A stretch of 64,000 bases of DNA from Echinarachnius parma (Eukaryota > Echinodermata > Echinoidea > Clypeasteroida > Echinarachniidae), in NCBI GenBank assembly GCA_037951105.1, contig JBAMJV010003078.1:62001-126000 (forward strand), in the 5' to 3' direction. The position numbers were made by a program, and so were the translations under genes. Positions 38,301 to 52,200 of the stretch are shown here, piece by piece; the stretch's first letter is position 1, and the number at the start of each line of letters is the position of its first letter. The notes under the pieces are model-generated. The model worked only from the letters and a program-made list of their open reading frames with translations. It ran no database searches and was not told where the DNA came from.

Positions 38301-41300
38301 CACTGCTGTGCCCCAGCTGCTGGAGGTGGAGGTGGGTCCACTGGAACTGCTTGATCCCCAGATGGAGCTCATCGAACCCGGGGCTTGAGATGTGTTGCCT
38401 TTCCCACCGTCTTGACTCTGTCCATGGTCTAGACAAAACATGGAAAGAGCAGGAAATGTATAAAAGGTCTGTGATTTCACTTCACACCTGATGCTTAAGA
38501 TGCATTGCTCTTATAACTATCTTTAAAAATAACTGTGTTTTGGTTATAAATGTCCGTAAAATACAAATAAATCAAAGACATCAATTGTCAATGTGACTAG
38601 TGCTTAAACTTGTCATAAAATTTATTCCGACTACTTCCAAGGAGATATTGAACATTATATGTCTGCATTTAGCCGCGCTTCACAAATTTCTGCTATCGAG
38701 TACAGAAGCCATGACGTCATAAAAACACTTTTTTGGAATTTTCAAATTTGGACTTCATTTTCAGAAAGAGCATAATAAATAATGTCCAAATACCGAAAAT
38801 CAAAGGAAAAGGTTACGTATTTGCTGAGATATACCCATCTGAATGAATGTTACTTCAATGGGCAATCAGTGTTATAGTGCACTGGTTCCTAAATTTAGGA
38901 ACCAGTGCACTATAACACTGATTGCCCATTGACAACAAAAATCATTCGGCTGGGCATATCTCAGCCAATACGTAACCTATTCCTTTGATTTTCGGTATTT
39001 GGACATTATTTGTTATGCTCTTTCTGAAAATGAAGTCCAAATTTAAAAATTCTAAAAAAAATGTTTATGACATCATTTATGACATCACACTTCACCACTC
39101 TATATCTTTCCTTCCTGTATTAAAACAATTTATATGTGCACCATGCATAACCATCTCAAACGGTCGAGTGTTACTTTTGCCCCCAAAAGATATTTTATTC
39201 TGAATTAAGTAAATGAAAATGGTACTTTTAGGGAGGTGAAATTCAATAAAAGGTGCTTCTTACTTGAGTCCATGGGTGTCCATCCAGGTGAGGTGGCCGT
39301 GGAGCCATTTGACCACGGCCCCTTCTGACCATCCTCTCTGTTCCACTGACTCATGTTTATTGCTGCAACACAAAACAATAAGAGACAGAAAAAACAAAAC
39401 ATCATTTAAGGATTCTCTCTCTTATATTTATACTCATTGCACAAAGTTGAATCGTTTTGGACTGCATGAAGAAAAAACACACTTTAGACTCGTGTAAAAT
39501 TTTCGAAGGAAAAAAATACCCCCCCCCTCCCCAAACAAAAACCACAAACGAATTCTTGTAATTTTGTTTTATTTCTTAAATGTTTTTTCTTTACCTGCTG
39601 AGTTCAAGCCAAAGACAATGACAGCTGCAAGCCCGCCCACACAGGCTGCAGTCTAAGCTTCTCAACATCTTTGCATATTTTCTCTACCATCAATTCATTA
39701 CAAATACGTGATTAGGATCAGTTAAACATGGATGTTTTACCTGCTGAATTCAACCCGAAGACACTGTCAGCTGTGTGTGTGCTTGGCTCTGCCTGCAAGC
39801 CCGCCCACTCAGGCTGTCTGAAATTCTCCTGGCTTGTCTGCGCTGTGTCGTTTTCTACGGTTAAGGGGATAAGGGGAGAGTTATGTACCTCACTGAATAC
39901 TGATGAAGAAGTAAAGACATACAGAGCCTTTTCTAGAGGTAGAATAGTTTTACATTCTTAAATGTTTCAATTGGCCGTTTTCTTTGGTGGCCCCGTTGGG
40001 CCTGTACTAATTTTGAGCTCTGCCTAATTGACCAACAGTGGAGTACAACCAATGATCTATCTGACAAACATGATCTCAAGACACAAGCCAAACTTATCTA
40101 GACCCGTCATCTTTCATTTTTATATTTTGTACACATATTCAATTGTTTGCTTATGTTTCCAGCACATTCATTCAAACACAAATTAACAGCATCGTAATTT
40201 GCTGCAAATTTCTGATTCCATTTTATAAAAAATGCCAGCCTAGTAACATGAATACATACATTTCTTCATTCTTTCATCACTGTAAAATGATATACATAAT
40301 CTTTCAAAGCTAAGTCAAACAAAATAAAACGGGAAAAAAATCATTGCATACAAAGGCAGTATAAATACGTTGTCAATAGCTAATAATGAAATCATAAACA
40401 CAAATTTCTATTCTTGCATTGCATGTGAGTAAAAGCTTACCTTTGGTTTTGTTCTCTCCAGAATCAATCTATAAAACAAAAGAAAGAAAACAGACATATG
40501 AAATACGATACCTTCTTAAACTTCAGTCATATTTGCATTGACTGAATTTAGAACTACTGATTAGAATCCGGGCTGAAGTCCCTCATGTCCCCCCCCCCCC
40601 CCCCCCCCCAAACCCCCATCAACAATTCCCAGTTCCCCTACCCCCCGAACCCAACAACACACCAAGTCTATCACCCCCTGCCAACGCTGCAAGATCAATA
40701 TCTCTGGGTGAATATGTGCATAGGAAAAAGGTCAGGGGATAGGGTTTCTGTTTGCTCATATCGTCTCACTCGGAACGTCAAGCACTCTTGCCTCTTTGTG
40801 TTGCTTTGTTTTCTAACGCCGATTGCATTCATCAATTACAAGCAAAAGAAAAACAAGGCGAAGCCTAAAAAGGTAAGGGAAAAAGTTTAATTTCATTTTC
40901 AGGGGCTTCATTTCATGTCTTCCTCCATAAGTCGTGCCATAAATAAAAGATTTCAAATGTTCATATGAATGTATTATACATGTAACTCTTATGTCTTAAT
41001 GTATCCCTTTCTCATACTGCCTTCCTCCTTTTCCCTTTTATTCTCTTTCTCATCTTCTCTCCTTTTGCCTTTTCCCCTTTCCCTAATTCTTCTTTTTTTC
41101 TGACGATTTTCCATTGAGTTGGATGAATAAAATAAAATATTGAATATTGAATATTAAAGTAGTACTCAAAAATAGTTTTGCATTGAACTGTATGTAAATT
41201 TGTGGACTGTGCTCATTAATGCCTTTCAGGGGCTCTTTTTGGCATTTTGGGAGCTACATCTACCCAAGCACCATGCATTTTTGTCTCACTATTACATGAG

Positions 41301-44300
41301 GGTAGGTTATCGATTCCCAATGCAAGGCCCTTCTTCCTTGCCCCATGTGTGCTGCATTAGCTTTCTCTAGGAGACTAAAAATAGCTCTCTGCATCATCTA
41401 CATCCAGCAAAGAACTCACTTCTGACATTTCCTTTTGTTTCTATTTATAGCATTTAGCTGTTCTTTAGGTACATGCAAATAATACTTACAACAATTATCA
41501 TAATTTCTCTCTTTCCAAATTTAATAGCACTCTAAAAAATATTTTTGCTTCCGTTTTGCTATCAATAAAGGGCCTCCTCTATGCGACGCCAAATTGTTAA
41601 AAATAAATTGCTGCTTCAAGCTTTAGTTGGAACATGTGCGCATGTCATCTCCATTTCCCTTCTTCAAATTGGTGCGTTATCTGCAGTTTTATTTACACTA
41701 GTGTCTATACAGTCAAACCTGTGTATAGTGACCACCCAAGGGAAACAAGAAAAGCGGTCTACACAGATAGGTGATATCTATAGACAAGTTCCAGAACATT
41801 GTAATTCTCTGCATGGGATCACTTTTGATGGCTTCTATAGACAGGTTTGCTGCTTCAGACAGGTGGCCACTAAGACAAGTTTGACTGTACTTACCTCATT
41901 GATGGACGCTGTGTTGGTGGGAGAGTATCTGTTGTTGGACGCTTTCTCTATAGCTACACCTTCCGTCGGGGATGATGAGACGCGCTGTTGCTCTGGACAA
42001 TTGTCTAAGCTTGCTCCCCGGCTCTGAGTTTCCTCAGCCTTTATCTCTGAATCTGCCTTAACCTGCAACAAGTAAATGATACAAGGAAATGCAACATTTT
42101 ATTCTAAACTGACATAATTAGTGTCTCAACATTAATGCAACATCTTGGAGTTACTATAACTGGAGTGAATGAAGCGATAAGTTGTTCTGGACTATGTCTA
42201 AACTTGCTCTGCGGCTCTGAGTTTCCTCAGACTTTTGCTCGGGTTCTGCCATAACCGGTCAATAAATAATTTCATCACAATATAACATAGCAAGAACAAA
42301 TAATGATTGAACTGCTCAAAGGGCAATTTCAATACACACTATGAGCAAGCACAATGCGTAACATTGTGAATAAATTGCAAATAATAACATTCATTATCCA
42401 CGAAGATAAACATGGTTAAATGAACCTCCTCCAGACAAGGTTCTCCCACATTAAAACAAAAATATTTTATTCCCAGTTTCTTTGTTCTCTAAAAAATATC
42501 ACTTTGAAATTCAGCTACAGCTATTCACATTTCTTCTATGTAACTAATTCAAACTTCAACATTACACAAAAACTGCTTCCGTTAATTTCAGACTTTTTAC
42601 CCATTCTGTCTTCCATCTTCAATTGCACTTAAATAAAGAGGAATCAGAAGTCAAAACAACATGAGGAAATTCATTCCGACAGCTCATTCCCAAATGTCAA
42701 ATCATAAATAACATCCTATATTTCTGGGATTCAAACTGCCACTCCGTCTGTGCTGTTGACTGATGGGGCATGGGACTTTGGTCTCTCATGCATTTATTAT
42801 GCATGTCAAATTTCTTCCATAACAGACTTAAATTGTCTTTGGAAAAAAATATTGACTAGCATTATGCATAGAGACTCGATACTTCACATGGATCGTTAAT
42901 GGTAAAGGGGAATTAGGGGTCACAAAATTATGAGGATATGAATTTCATCAGCTCATCCCAAATGTCGAAACATGAATAACATCCTATTTTTCTGTGATTC
43001 AAACTGCCACTCTTGTCTGTGGTGTTTATGGGTCCTTCATGGGGATAGGGGCTCTCATGTATTGGTCATGTGATAGTGACATATCTTCCATAAACGACTA
43101 CTATTATTTTGCATTGTCTACATGCTGTTTACTATTATGGTAAAGGGGAATTAGAGGTCAATATCTGACTAGGATATGAATTTCGTCAGCTCTTCCCAAA
43201 TGTCGAAACATGAATAACATCCTATTTTTCTGCGATTCAAACTGCCACTCTTGTCTGTGCTGTTTATGGGTCCTTTATGGGGATAGGGACTCTCATGTAT
43301 TGGTCATGTAATAGTGATATATATCTTCCATAAAGACTCGATCATTTGAACCGATTGTCTACATACTGTACACTATTACGGTAAAGGGGAATTAGAGGTC
43401 AATATATGACTAGGATATGAATTTCGTCAGCTCTTCCCAAATGTAAAAACATGAATAACATCATATATATTTCTGCGATTCAATTTGCCACTCAGTCTGT
43501 GCCATTGATTGATGGGTCATGGGAATCTGGGCTCTCGTGGCTTTTAAGGACAGAATCACCCACGTACCTAATTTAGATAACGGGTTCAAAGATAGGCTCT
43601 GAGAATGTGACTCATCCATGACAGGTAGCTCTTTCTTGAAAGGAGAGGGGGGGGGGGGGGGGCTAAAGCAATATGATAGTGAAGGAAACCATATGTATGT
43701 AGAGTATGACCAGCAACAAGAAGTGAGAGTCGTATGGAGCCTAGCTTGCAATTCAAACAGGATCTTCGTCAGGGCAGAAATGACAGTTACTGCATGAAGA
43801 CTATGTATTATATACCAAATACAAGAAGAACACATTCACACTGCATAGCATATTTTTTGCACACAACTAAAACTCAAAGACCAAGTCCGTAGTGGCGTGT
43901 TACATGTATATTTGACAATGCATTCCTGTTATTATTATAATTGCTACATTTCTATTTAATGAACTGTGCTAAATTTGGCAATTATACTGAAAATGAAATA
44001 ATATCTCTCATCCATGTCCTAATTCACATGTTAAAGGACAATGAAATCCAGACAAATTGTTGTATGCACTATAACACACTAAATATAATTAATAGTCTTT
44101 GAAAATTTGAGCACAATCGGTCAAGAAATAAGAAAACTATGGCTCTTTGAAAAGAGCCATGTTTTTCTTTGAGTGACTCAAATTGGCAACGCACTCTGGC
44201 AAAGTTGTGGACAACTCCCCATACATTTTGTACACAAAATTCCAGTTTTGTTAAATTTTCTCAAAATGTATGTTTACCCTTCGTTCGAGTTCAACATATG

Positions 44301-46200
44301 TTTTGTAGAATGCTTTTATACATAACATATCATGAGTTGGGGGAATGGGAAAATGTGACTATGAAGAAAACTGTAAAAATGGGAACATTTGTGTACAAAA
44401 CATATGGGAAGTTGTCCACACACTTATCAGAGTGCGTTGCCAATTTGAGTTCCCCATAGAAATAAATGGACATCTTCAAAGAGCCGTAGTTTTCTTGTTT
44501 ATTACCCGATTATGCTCTAACTTTCAGAGATTGCTCTTCTTAATCTCTGCAAGACTATGAAAGTAACATTTTGCTTGGGTTTCATTGCCCTTTAACATGA
44601 AACCTAGAAAGGCAAGAGCACAAATGTATAAGCACTGATAAAAGACAGGAAATGTGGCTATGTATTACCTGACTGTGCACTGTCGGGTCAACTACTGTAT
44701 CCTGAATACACTCTTGCTTGCTTGTGATCGCCACAGATTTATCCTGCACAAAATAAAAGGGGAAAATATGGAATATTACAAAAGTCTGTCAAGATGTCAT
44801 ACCGACATACTGCAATCCATGCAAAAGCATGTATATTCTACTGACCATCAGTCACATTTAACTTATTCCCTACTAGATTTTGCAGTCCCCATAGATCATC
44901 ATCTGGCCTGCTGGTAAACGGCAAGCAAAAATACACTTCTGGCCACCAAAAGTGTAATCCTATCAAATTTGGAATGCTCAATTAGACAGCAAAATTTAAC
45001 AGATTTATTTGTTTTATTTGATTTGGGCCACCCATATACAGTTCTAGGCCACCACAAATTTACTTTTCCCCTTATGTTTCAGTCCAGATTAGCCTGTTCA
45101 AGAGCGGCCCTAAAAATAATTATTATGAGGTCTATGGAGAATACATGTTATACCCAAATTAAATATAGTAGTAATCATAAATATAGTAGTAATCATGGGT
45201 TGAGAGCAGATGAAAATCACAGCATGTTGCAAGCTAGCCATTACTGTGGACTGTGCTCATGTATGCCTTTATTATTACACAATATCACTGTGTTTGGGTC
45301 CATGTTGCTGTGCGACGACACAAATATTTTATTTGCTACTTTTTTGAGTGAAATGATTTTGGTGTACAGATTCAATGCTATGCTGATTCTGTAACAGTAA
45401 CTTTCATTTTAAAAAATAAGCTGGTAGAATTATAAAAGAGTTGATTGTATACAAATTCACTGATTCTAATTGAAGCACAAATGTTCATTTGCTCTCTAGC
45501 TTAGATGTACATGTACTATCCGAAAGATCAATTTTTAATTCCTATTTATTTTATTTGTTTAATGTGAGTTCTATACCAACCACATGTTTAGCAATACGGC
45601 CATGGGTATACTGGGCCATCATGTAACATTTTAATTCAATAATCCAAACTCTAACCATCTCAAGACCATTTCCATGAAAAACCAAACAGCTATATCATGT
45701 AGAAAACAAACATGGAGTATTAAGAGTATATAGTTGGCTACATGTACTAAAGATCAACAACTTGGAAAGAAACACTAGCGTATAAAATAAACTGTAGCCA
45801 TTAACTACAGTCTGGCTCTGCGAGTATCAACTCCATTCCCTCATATAACATATTGACTGCTTTCCCCGTTATTACATATTCGCCTGAAGCGAGTAGTTTG
45901 ACATTTCGCTTCGACTCAAGAATGCAAATGAACAGTCTGGGGGGTGATTCTGTGTATAACATACAGTCTTGCACTGTCCGTCTGTGCAGTGCAGTGCGTA
46001 AGGGCTCCAGCAAGAAACATTGCCCGGGGGAAGTAATTATCTTTAACTTCTGCGTCGCTCAACAGACGAGCACAATATACTGGCAATGCCTCAATCTCCC
46101 TTCTCTGACATAGTCATTAGCAATCAGCCAGCTCTTTCAAACTTAACCCCCTCCCCCCCCCCCCCCCCCCCACCATGCAAATGCACACCCACGCGCACAC

Positions 46201-46237
<37 letters not shown>

Positions 46238-49200
46238 TACATACATAAATACATACAACGCCCACTCAACACCACATTCATAAACACCCACAGACACATG
46301 CAAACACATCTTCACATATATGAAGTGCTCTTTTAGGCAGGCTTAGAGGTATTGTTTGAACAAAAATAAGGATATTCTAAGATGATGCAGATAGATAAGG
46401 CACAACATTCCATCATTTAAATATGTGTGTAGCAGATTATATCATTATTTAAAAATATTGAAAGACCGCTTCGAGACATACGTGGCTCTATAATAGAGTA
46501 ATATCCATGATTTTTGTGCAACTTGAAGATAACCTTGAAAAATGAAGAAAATTCATTCTCAAACAGAAAAGATTCAGTAATCTTACAAGATATCCCAACT
46601 TTCCTGTGCATTTTACTTTTGAATTCTTCCTTGCACTGCATGTGCTTTTCTAGAGTTGATAGATACCTCTTGAATTGATCATTACTCAAATAGTTTTTCA
46701 TGAACATACATATCCTAGGTTTTCAGTTGTTTTCCCACTGTAGTGATCATGCCTCATGGCAAAAAATGCTTTCTACTCTCAATTAGCTCTAAGCATTTTT
46801 TAGCCCCTTTCATAGTTTGTAACATTCATCCCCTTGATATTCAGAAGCAAATTACAGAGATGAAAAATTTCTCCAGTGAGTTGAACCATGGACTTAGACA
46901 AGACTCAACCCATTTCTCGAGGAAAAATGCAGCATAATCTCTATTATCCTATTACAATTGAAAGCTTAATATCTAAAGGAATGATGACTTTACTCCTAAA
47001 TCCTTTGTACACAGTACTATTTGTAAGTATGTACATGCAAACTGGTAGTTTCAAATACACCAACTAATGCAATGAAAAGAAATGAAAAGGATTGTGTTTT
47101 TCCTTTCATAGATTTGAATTAAATAGTATATAACAGACTTTAATTAATTATAAAAACAATCTAAAGTACTTTCATCAAATGTCAAATATTATGCCTAAAT
47201 TCATGCAAAACATTCAATTGAAAATACAATTGAAAATACTTTCATCAAATGTCAAATGTAATGCCTAAATTCATGCCAAACATGTTAAGAGTCAGTAGTA
47301 GAGTGGTCTCTAAAGGGAATTTCTTAAATGGAATTATTTTTTAAAAAAATGACTCAAGACATAGATCCAAGTGAGTGAGTTATTTACCTCGAGTATTTCA
47401 AATATATTTGGTGTCGCTTGGCTCTGCGGGCTGGAGTCCTGCACATTAGTGGTAGGAGGCCCGTTCAATTGTGACCCGTTCTCGCCGCTCGGGCTTGAAG
47501 ACGATTCAAGTTCTCCGCTCTGGCTATTATCTGTGAGAAAAGATACAAGCAGAAAAAGAAAAAATGAAAGGAGATTAAAGAATATTCATAAATTTATAGT
47601 TAAAGGCCCATCAATCGCGATGTATTCTTGCATCTTGGGCTTGAAAATGATCCAAGTACTCTGCTCTGGCTATTATCTGCAGAACAAAATACAAATACAG
47701 AACAAAATACAAATGGGACAGACAGTGAGAAAAGGAGTGGGTTAAAGAATATTCATAAATTTATAGTTGGGGGCCTTAGGGCCTGTCAACTGTGACATGT
47801 TCTTGCCGATTCCCACTGCAGTACATGAAGATCATAATACGATAGGGAAGAGAAAGAGAGAGAGATAACATACGAGTTTGAGAATGTGTATCAACCAATA
47901 TTCTGCTCCAGATCTGCTATTATCTGTAGCTCACATCAGATGAGAAAGAAACAGCGAGTGTTTTTGCAAATGTAAAAACTAAACCGATAAATCCGCCTCG
48001 GCCATTCAAAACAGGATTCACACTTGAGCATGGAAGAGAAAAAGGAGAATTTCTCTATATTTTCAAAGGGGTGTAGAATTACATCGAGACTGAAGTGTTA
48101 TAGTGCATTGGGAGCTGGAGGGTGCAAAATGGATATTGGAAACTTTTCATGTAATGAAACTGTTCCGAGGACCTACAAATGTATCCGTCCTTGGCTCAAG
48201 TACAAAAAATGCTAAACATTTTTTTCTTTTAATCAATAAAGATTGTCTGTGTCCATGTCACACAATCATGATTACAGGGAATATTGTGATTTATACAAAC
48301 ACAAATGTACAGTTTTATCTTACCTCAACAACCAAAACCCTGAGATGATAGGAGAATACAATTTTTTAATTCATTCATGTTTACTTTCTAGGTGCGGCGA
48401 TAACAATTTCTGCAATTATTAACCGAAGTCAAGAGGCATACTATCATACCAGAGTCCAGTATAATGTACAGTAGATGTCTAAACTCAAGTTAAATTGTAA
48501 CATTAGAATGCCTGTGACATTTCACTGGAAGCTCTCACCGCGCAGCGACAGCTGTTGGGCTGATACATTTCTTCCATAACAAGGGCCTAGATTCAAATTT
48601 CTTGTCATGTTCTTTGTGTAAAATTGCAATGATATTATATTCAAAATTTTCAAAGGATCAAATAGACATGACAAACTGAGTATCAACATGTTTTTTCATT
48701 TTTATGACAACAGTTTGTGTTGAAGTTTCAACATCTACAAACAATATTTTTTTATAAAGTACTAAAATCAATTATAAGCCTTTGAATTTAAAACTAATAT
48801 TGTTTTGACCAATCAAAATTTGGTATCTAAAAAAAAAAAAAAACTGTAATTTTGAACAACCCAAAACCCTTCCAACACCATAAAAGTATTTCCATTATGT
48901 ACAGGTTACTTAATACTTGTAAGATTTCAGAATAAATATAAGAATAAAGATGTTTGCTGGTATACGTGTTATGAGCAGCCAGTATATTGTTTATGATGGC
49001 ATTAAAACTCTGAATAGATCCTGCCTATGGTATACTCAAGCTTGTTTTACAAACTTCTAGTAACATTAATTATTTTGTATGACCTACACTGCTGTGTACA
49101 GTACTCCATCTACTTGAGAAAAGCTATGAAAAATGAATATGAAGGTACCACTAAATCACAGATCAATAACAAGTCTGCCAAGGCAGCATTCATTTGTTTT

Positions 49201-52200
49201 TAAATCCTAAATCAGAATTAACATGTATTTGATGGTGGCCCAAAACAGGATTGAATAGTTAAAATCGAACAAAAAAAAATAATGTAGGGCACGTAAATAT
49301 TTGCCATAATGATAAGCAGGTCAGTGCTATTTCCGAGCCCTGCCTAAATTAATTAAGGGTAATTCGCCTTCCAAGCACAAATGGGTTTAACATTCCCCAA
49401 GAAATTAACAAACAAAAAAAGAACAAAAATCAATCAAATGGGATAAAGTTGTCTTCTTCTGTTCATCAAATTATTGTGGTTAATTATATTTAATAATTTC
49501 TTCATTTGGGGGCAATAAAGCCCTACTGGTATTGTAATCTTCTAACTTATCTATTGGTATTACTGAATTTTGATAATTCCACATTGTCAAAATTCAGAAA
49601 TAGCTATGTTTGTAAGTTTGTTATTGCAGTTCAAGAATACAATAACAGATGTATGAAGTAACCTCAAAGTGCACAATGGGGCGAGGTCTCTTTTACCAGA
49701 GCTGTGAAATATCTATTGATGTGTGATTGATTATGAAATCTTAATTATAGATTTTTGACATTTTTTTACCCAAGCTGACACAAAGAAACCTGCCATGCAG
49801 CAATTATCTCACAATCGTCGTCAAAATCAAAACTCTGCATCTTTCTTGGATCGAGCCCAGATGATAATTAGTCACAACTTGATTGATGGTTATCCAGGCA
49901 CTAAGCTGGCTTTTAGAGTAATCATTTATGACAGGGAAGACTGCAGAATCGGCCGTGATTGCACGGATAAGGCTTATCGACCGGACTTAATGGTTCCTCC
50001 GCAAAACCATACAGGAAGTTGCACTTTTCCTTAGAAACAAAAGATAGCTCACGTTTCTGTAGCTTTGCATATATATCTCCGTCTATTATTCTTCTCAGCA
50101 TTTGTCTCTGGGCAATAAATTTCACGACGACACAAATTGTGAGCAAAAATAGCACAGACGGAAACAAGGAAATCGTTGCGTCTAAATTGCTTTCTGGTGC
50201 TCGCTGTGCCAAAAGCGTCTGCTATCCAGACGCAATCGCGAGGGAAAAAGTTGTGGGACGCGCACGTCCCTGGGGCAAAATGCTTCTCTCGCTTTTTTTT
50301 CTAATCATGTGACAGTCGCAGACGTTCTAACTCTAACCTGTTGAATAGGGAGTCGATTTTCGCACAACATTCATTCTCGCCTGACTTCCAGGAGCTAAAT
50401 GTCTTTAAAAAAAAAACCACAAGGATCTAACACTATGTTGAAATCACCATGAGCAATCCAATAAAATTTTACAATTAACAAGAATTTTTTTTTATATATA
50501 ACTATTTTTTTGCGGCGGAGAGAATATCAAGGACACTTATTATCTTGTTTATCAAATTATGATGGTAATGAAGGCGGATGCATCTCAAACGAGACTGCTT
50601 GTCGTTGGTTGAGTAAGAGAAGGGCGCTAAGTCACTTTTTGTACTTTGAAGATAATCATGTTTAAAGTTCAAAAGGCATATATGGAAACCAAACATAGCT
50701 CTCTTTTACAGTCAAACCTGTGTATAGCGACCACCCAAGGGAAACAAGAAAAGTGGCCACTCTAGACAGGTAACCTCTATAGAAAGGTTCCAATCCATTA
50801 TACTGTTTTCCTCTGCAGGGGAACACTTTAGGTGGCCACAATAGGCAGGTTGGCTGCTATAGACAGGTGGCCGCTAAGACAGGTTTGACTGTATATTAAA
50901 TGATCAGACAATTATTTGTTTTCCATTTCCCATAACATAGAGGAGGCTCTGACCTACGAGATGGTACATGCTTAACTCAATTTAGCCAAATATTGACTTA
51001 AAGCCCTTCTCACTCTCACCCGATGACGTTATGAAATAGAAAGTAACTTACCTTTGAATGTAAATGAAAAGGCATCCTTGAACACATGGAAAAGTATCTG
51101 TATGAATTTAAAAACAAATTGGACAAAGGAATTATTGTAAGTGAAATGTGAGATTGTTATTAGAGTAGAGACTATTGATTAATTAATACCTAGATGAAAT
51201 GGATAAGTCCTTTTTTACATTGTATTGTTTATTCTTTATGTATGCCTTGTGTTTTTCGTGATCAAGGAAGCAACCTTAAAAACTAATGATTTTGTAATTT
51301 TCCCCCTCTGTATGATAATGAATAAAGAATTTTACCACAGAAATTATCAAGTAAAAGTTAAATATTACTTTGGTTGTTATTTCTATAAAAATTAACTTTC
51401 AGGGCTACAGCAATAAAATAGTGCTTATTCAGTTTTGAAAATAACAACAAATGTACATTTACAGAATGGTAAAAATAATGAAAAGTGTACATTTTTATTT
51501 AAAAAAATAACTGAGATTTGACACTGGAAAGAGTCATAGTTTCATACATGTAAATATTCTAAAAATATATCATGCGCATATCAGAAATAGATTTCCACTA
51601 TCTTGAGGTTTGTCCTACATTATAATCAAGATCTTGATTATACGTTACACTGGGCTATAATGACTAATAATATACATTTAAAAGCTCAGAGGGCAAATGC
51701 AAATATTGATTATACTTTGTACATACCTCTTCATCACTGTGGCCTTTGTACTTTTCAGCTGTATGGGAAAAACAAATCAAATAGAAGCAAATTAGTTAAT
51801 ACACAATGAACAAAATACCAATAAATTGGCTGCAATAGAGTAATACTCCCAACTGGAGTAAGCCCGTACAATCACAATCAGTAATTGTCAAAGTTCATGA
51901 ATTAAAAAAACAGAAGTATTACAACATACAAAGTATTAACACTCTGAATTATGTATAAATGTGGAACAAGTTGGCACAATCTGTTAACAAATCTAATTCA
52001 TTCTTCATGACCAAACACCTTACCAACCACCATTTATGAAAATGCATTTTAACCAACAAGTTCATCTCAGAACCAATGAGAATGTAACGTAACAAGATAT
52101 GTGTGCAAAGCTAATACAGAGTCTGTTCTCTCACAAATTCAATTTGGTCTGTAATGAACACTTCGCTTCAACAGTATCGATTGACTCAAAATCCATGTAT

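Noticed and set aside
49922..50212. 96-codon minus-strand frame with a hydrophobic segment
   Set aside because: Starts at a non-ATG codon, resembles no family I know, has no splice context, and frames of similar length occur on the other strand.
51052..51097. 46-nt segment between a possible acceptor (atacag) and donor GTAAGT on the minus strand
   Set aside because: Its length breaks the frame between the 52544 and 47388 exons, which join in phase without it.
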